NCBI RefSeq assembly: GCF_001637225.1
Contig: NZ_LVJI01000007.1
Location: forward strand, 124,001 to 188,000
Length of the DNA stretch: 64,000 nt
Reading direction: 5' to 3'
From: Paenibacillus antarcticus
GTDB taxonomy: Bacteria > Bacillota > Bacilli > Paenibacillales > Paenibacillaceae
In this document: positions 63,442 through 64,000 of the stretch, in pieces
Layout: each line of letters begins with the position of its first letter
Position numbering within the stretch: the stretch's first letter is position 1
Translations under genes and position numbers: made by a program
The notes under the pieces: model-generated
Databases searched by the model: none
Told to the model about the DNA's origin: nothing
The model's input: only the letters and a program-made list of their open reading frames with translations

Positions 63442-64000
63442 TTATTTGTTTAACAGCATGATAGAGGCATCATTAATATCGTATAGCTTGCCCTTATTGC
63501 TATTTACAAGTTGAATAATTTGCTTGTAGGCTAATCCGCTTGTTGGTGCGATTGCATCAAGAATAACCTTATTTGTTGTAAGCTCTGCAATCATTTGTTC
63601 AAGAAAAAATCCAGCTTTTCCTTGTGAGGTACCTTTATCGTGAACAGGCGCGTCCGTTATAAATATGATTCTTTTGGAATTCTTGCTACCAGACAACTTA
63701 TTAACTGCCATATGAATGGCTTCTAGTCCGGATTCTTCCACGTCTACTCCGCCACTAGCCACCAACTTATCTAAATTAGTCTTTAATACATTTTTATTGT
63801 TTGTGAATGAGAAAAATTCTAAATCTTTATGATACCGATCCACATAATTAATATCTCGATAAGCCACAATAGCAAATTTTGATCCGGACGGGACGGAATC
63901 CACGAATTTTTTAACCGTTTCTTTTATATAACCAATGATCTCTCCCATACTACCCGTAGTATCAATTACGAATACGATGTCAGTGGGAGCGGTAATACTA
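63442..64000 (-). CDS. von Willebrand factor A-domain protein, C-terminal part (runs off the window)
   Basis: At least 185 residues are seen and the frame stays open to the window end. It has the MIDAS motif VFVIDTTGSMG (DxTxS type), then KFAIVAYRD, a SGGVDVEESGLEAI strand/helix with the second MIDAS residue, and RIIFITDAPVHD with the third. It is thus a metal-ion-dependent adhesion-type vWA domain. The N-terminus, and any partner domain, lies beyond the window. The ATG at 63948 is inside the domain and is not the start. Confidence 0.85.
   Translation of the reverse strand, partial: SITAPTDIVFVIDTTGSMGEIIGYIKETVKKFVDSVPSGSKFAIVAYRDINYVDRYHKDLEFFSFTNNKNVLKTNLDKLVASGGVDVEESGLEAIHMAVNKLSGSKNSKRIIFITDAPVHDKGTSQGKAGFFLEQMIAELTTNKVILDAIAPTSGLAYKQIIQLVNSNKGKLYDINDASIMLLNK

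Overview
The window looks like chromosome from a Gram-positive, low-to-mid GC, spore-former-type Bacillota, most likely Paenibacillaceae (Paenibacillus-like). The signs are strong GGAGG-type ribosome sites, frequent GTG/TTG starts, a BceRS-BceAB-type peptide-antibiotic module, NupNOPQ-type nucleoside uptake, a Btr-type AraC/binding-protein regulator, and an NlpC/P60 hydrolase carrying a copper-amine-oxidase-N domain. This taxonomic call is inference. No rRNA, tRNA, CRISPR array or intact insertion sequence was seen.

Layout. (1) 0.2-2.7 kb: a PTS-EIIC-like membrane protein divergent from a MarR regulator, with a palindromic operator and a leader terminator between them. (2) 2.7-12.6 kb: a Fur-boxed siderophore-iron island with a ferredoxin-NADP-reductase-like flavoprotein, two binding lipoproteins, a Btr-like regulator, an ABC exporter-fold protein, two FecCD permeases and a FecE ATPase. 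Three of its genes are broken: both binding proteins and the regulator. The island is bracketed by the MarR gene and a decayed direct copy of that gene at 12.8-13.1 kb. (3) 13-23.6 kb: small regulator/transporter modules (MerR; MFS plus TetR; a second MFS plus TetR with a 24-bp palindromic operator), a pentapeptide-repeat protein with a Cys-rich head, a duplicated-domain lipoprotein and an NlpC/P60 wall hydrolase. (4) 23.7-28.2 kb: a BceRS-BceAB-type peptide-antibiotic sensing and resistance unit.

(5) 28.3-34.5 kb: an unusual ECF transporter operon (long S component, fused double ATPase, EcfT) with two paralogous PHP-domain hydrolases and an RpiR/MurR regulator. A palindrome in the divergent promoter is the likely operator. 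This is the best candidate here for an undescribed uptake and processing pathway. (6) 35.6-43.2 kb: a five-gene exopolysaccharide operon. It encodes a nucleotide-sugar dehydrogenase, a processive GT2 synthase with an N-terminal PilZ (c-di-GMP) domain, a CE4 lipoprotein with two deacetylase domains (one degenerate), a membrane-anchored degenerate CE4 protein and a GH18-like hydrolase. It resembles PNAG/PgaB logic but is built differently.

(7) 43.4-48.3 kb: SRPBCC/aldo-keto reductase pair, LysR/EamA pair, and a YCF48/BNR-like membrane-anchored protein. (8) 48.5-54 kb: a second, intact siderophore-iron cluster (a reductase paralogue divergent from ATPase, binding protein and two permeases, with Fur boxes), followed by an ABM-type monooxygenase. 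(9) 54.2-63.3 kb: nucleoside salvage with DeoD, a Crp/Fnr-type regulator, DeoB, the NupNOPQ-type ABC importer and a variant NCS2 permease. Candidate Crp and cre sites lie upstream of deoD. (10) The right end holds the C-terminal part of a von Willebrand A-domain protein that runs off the window.
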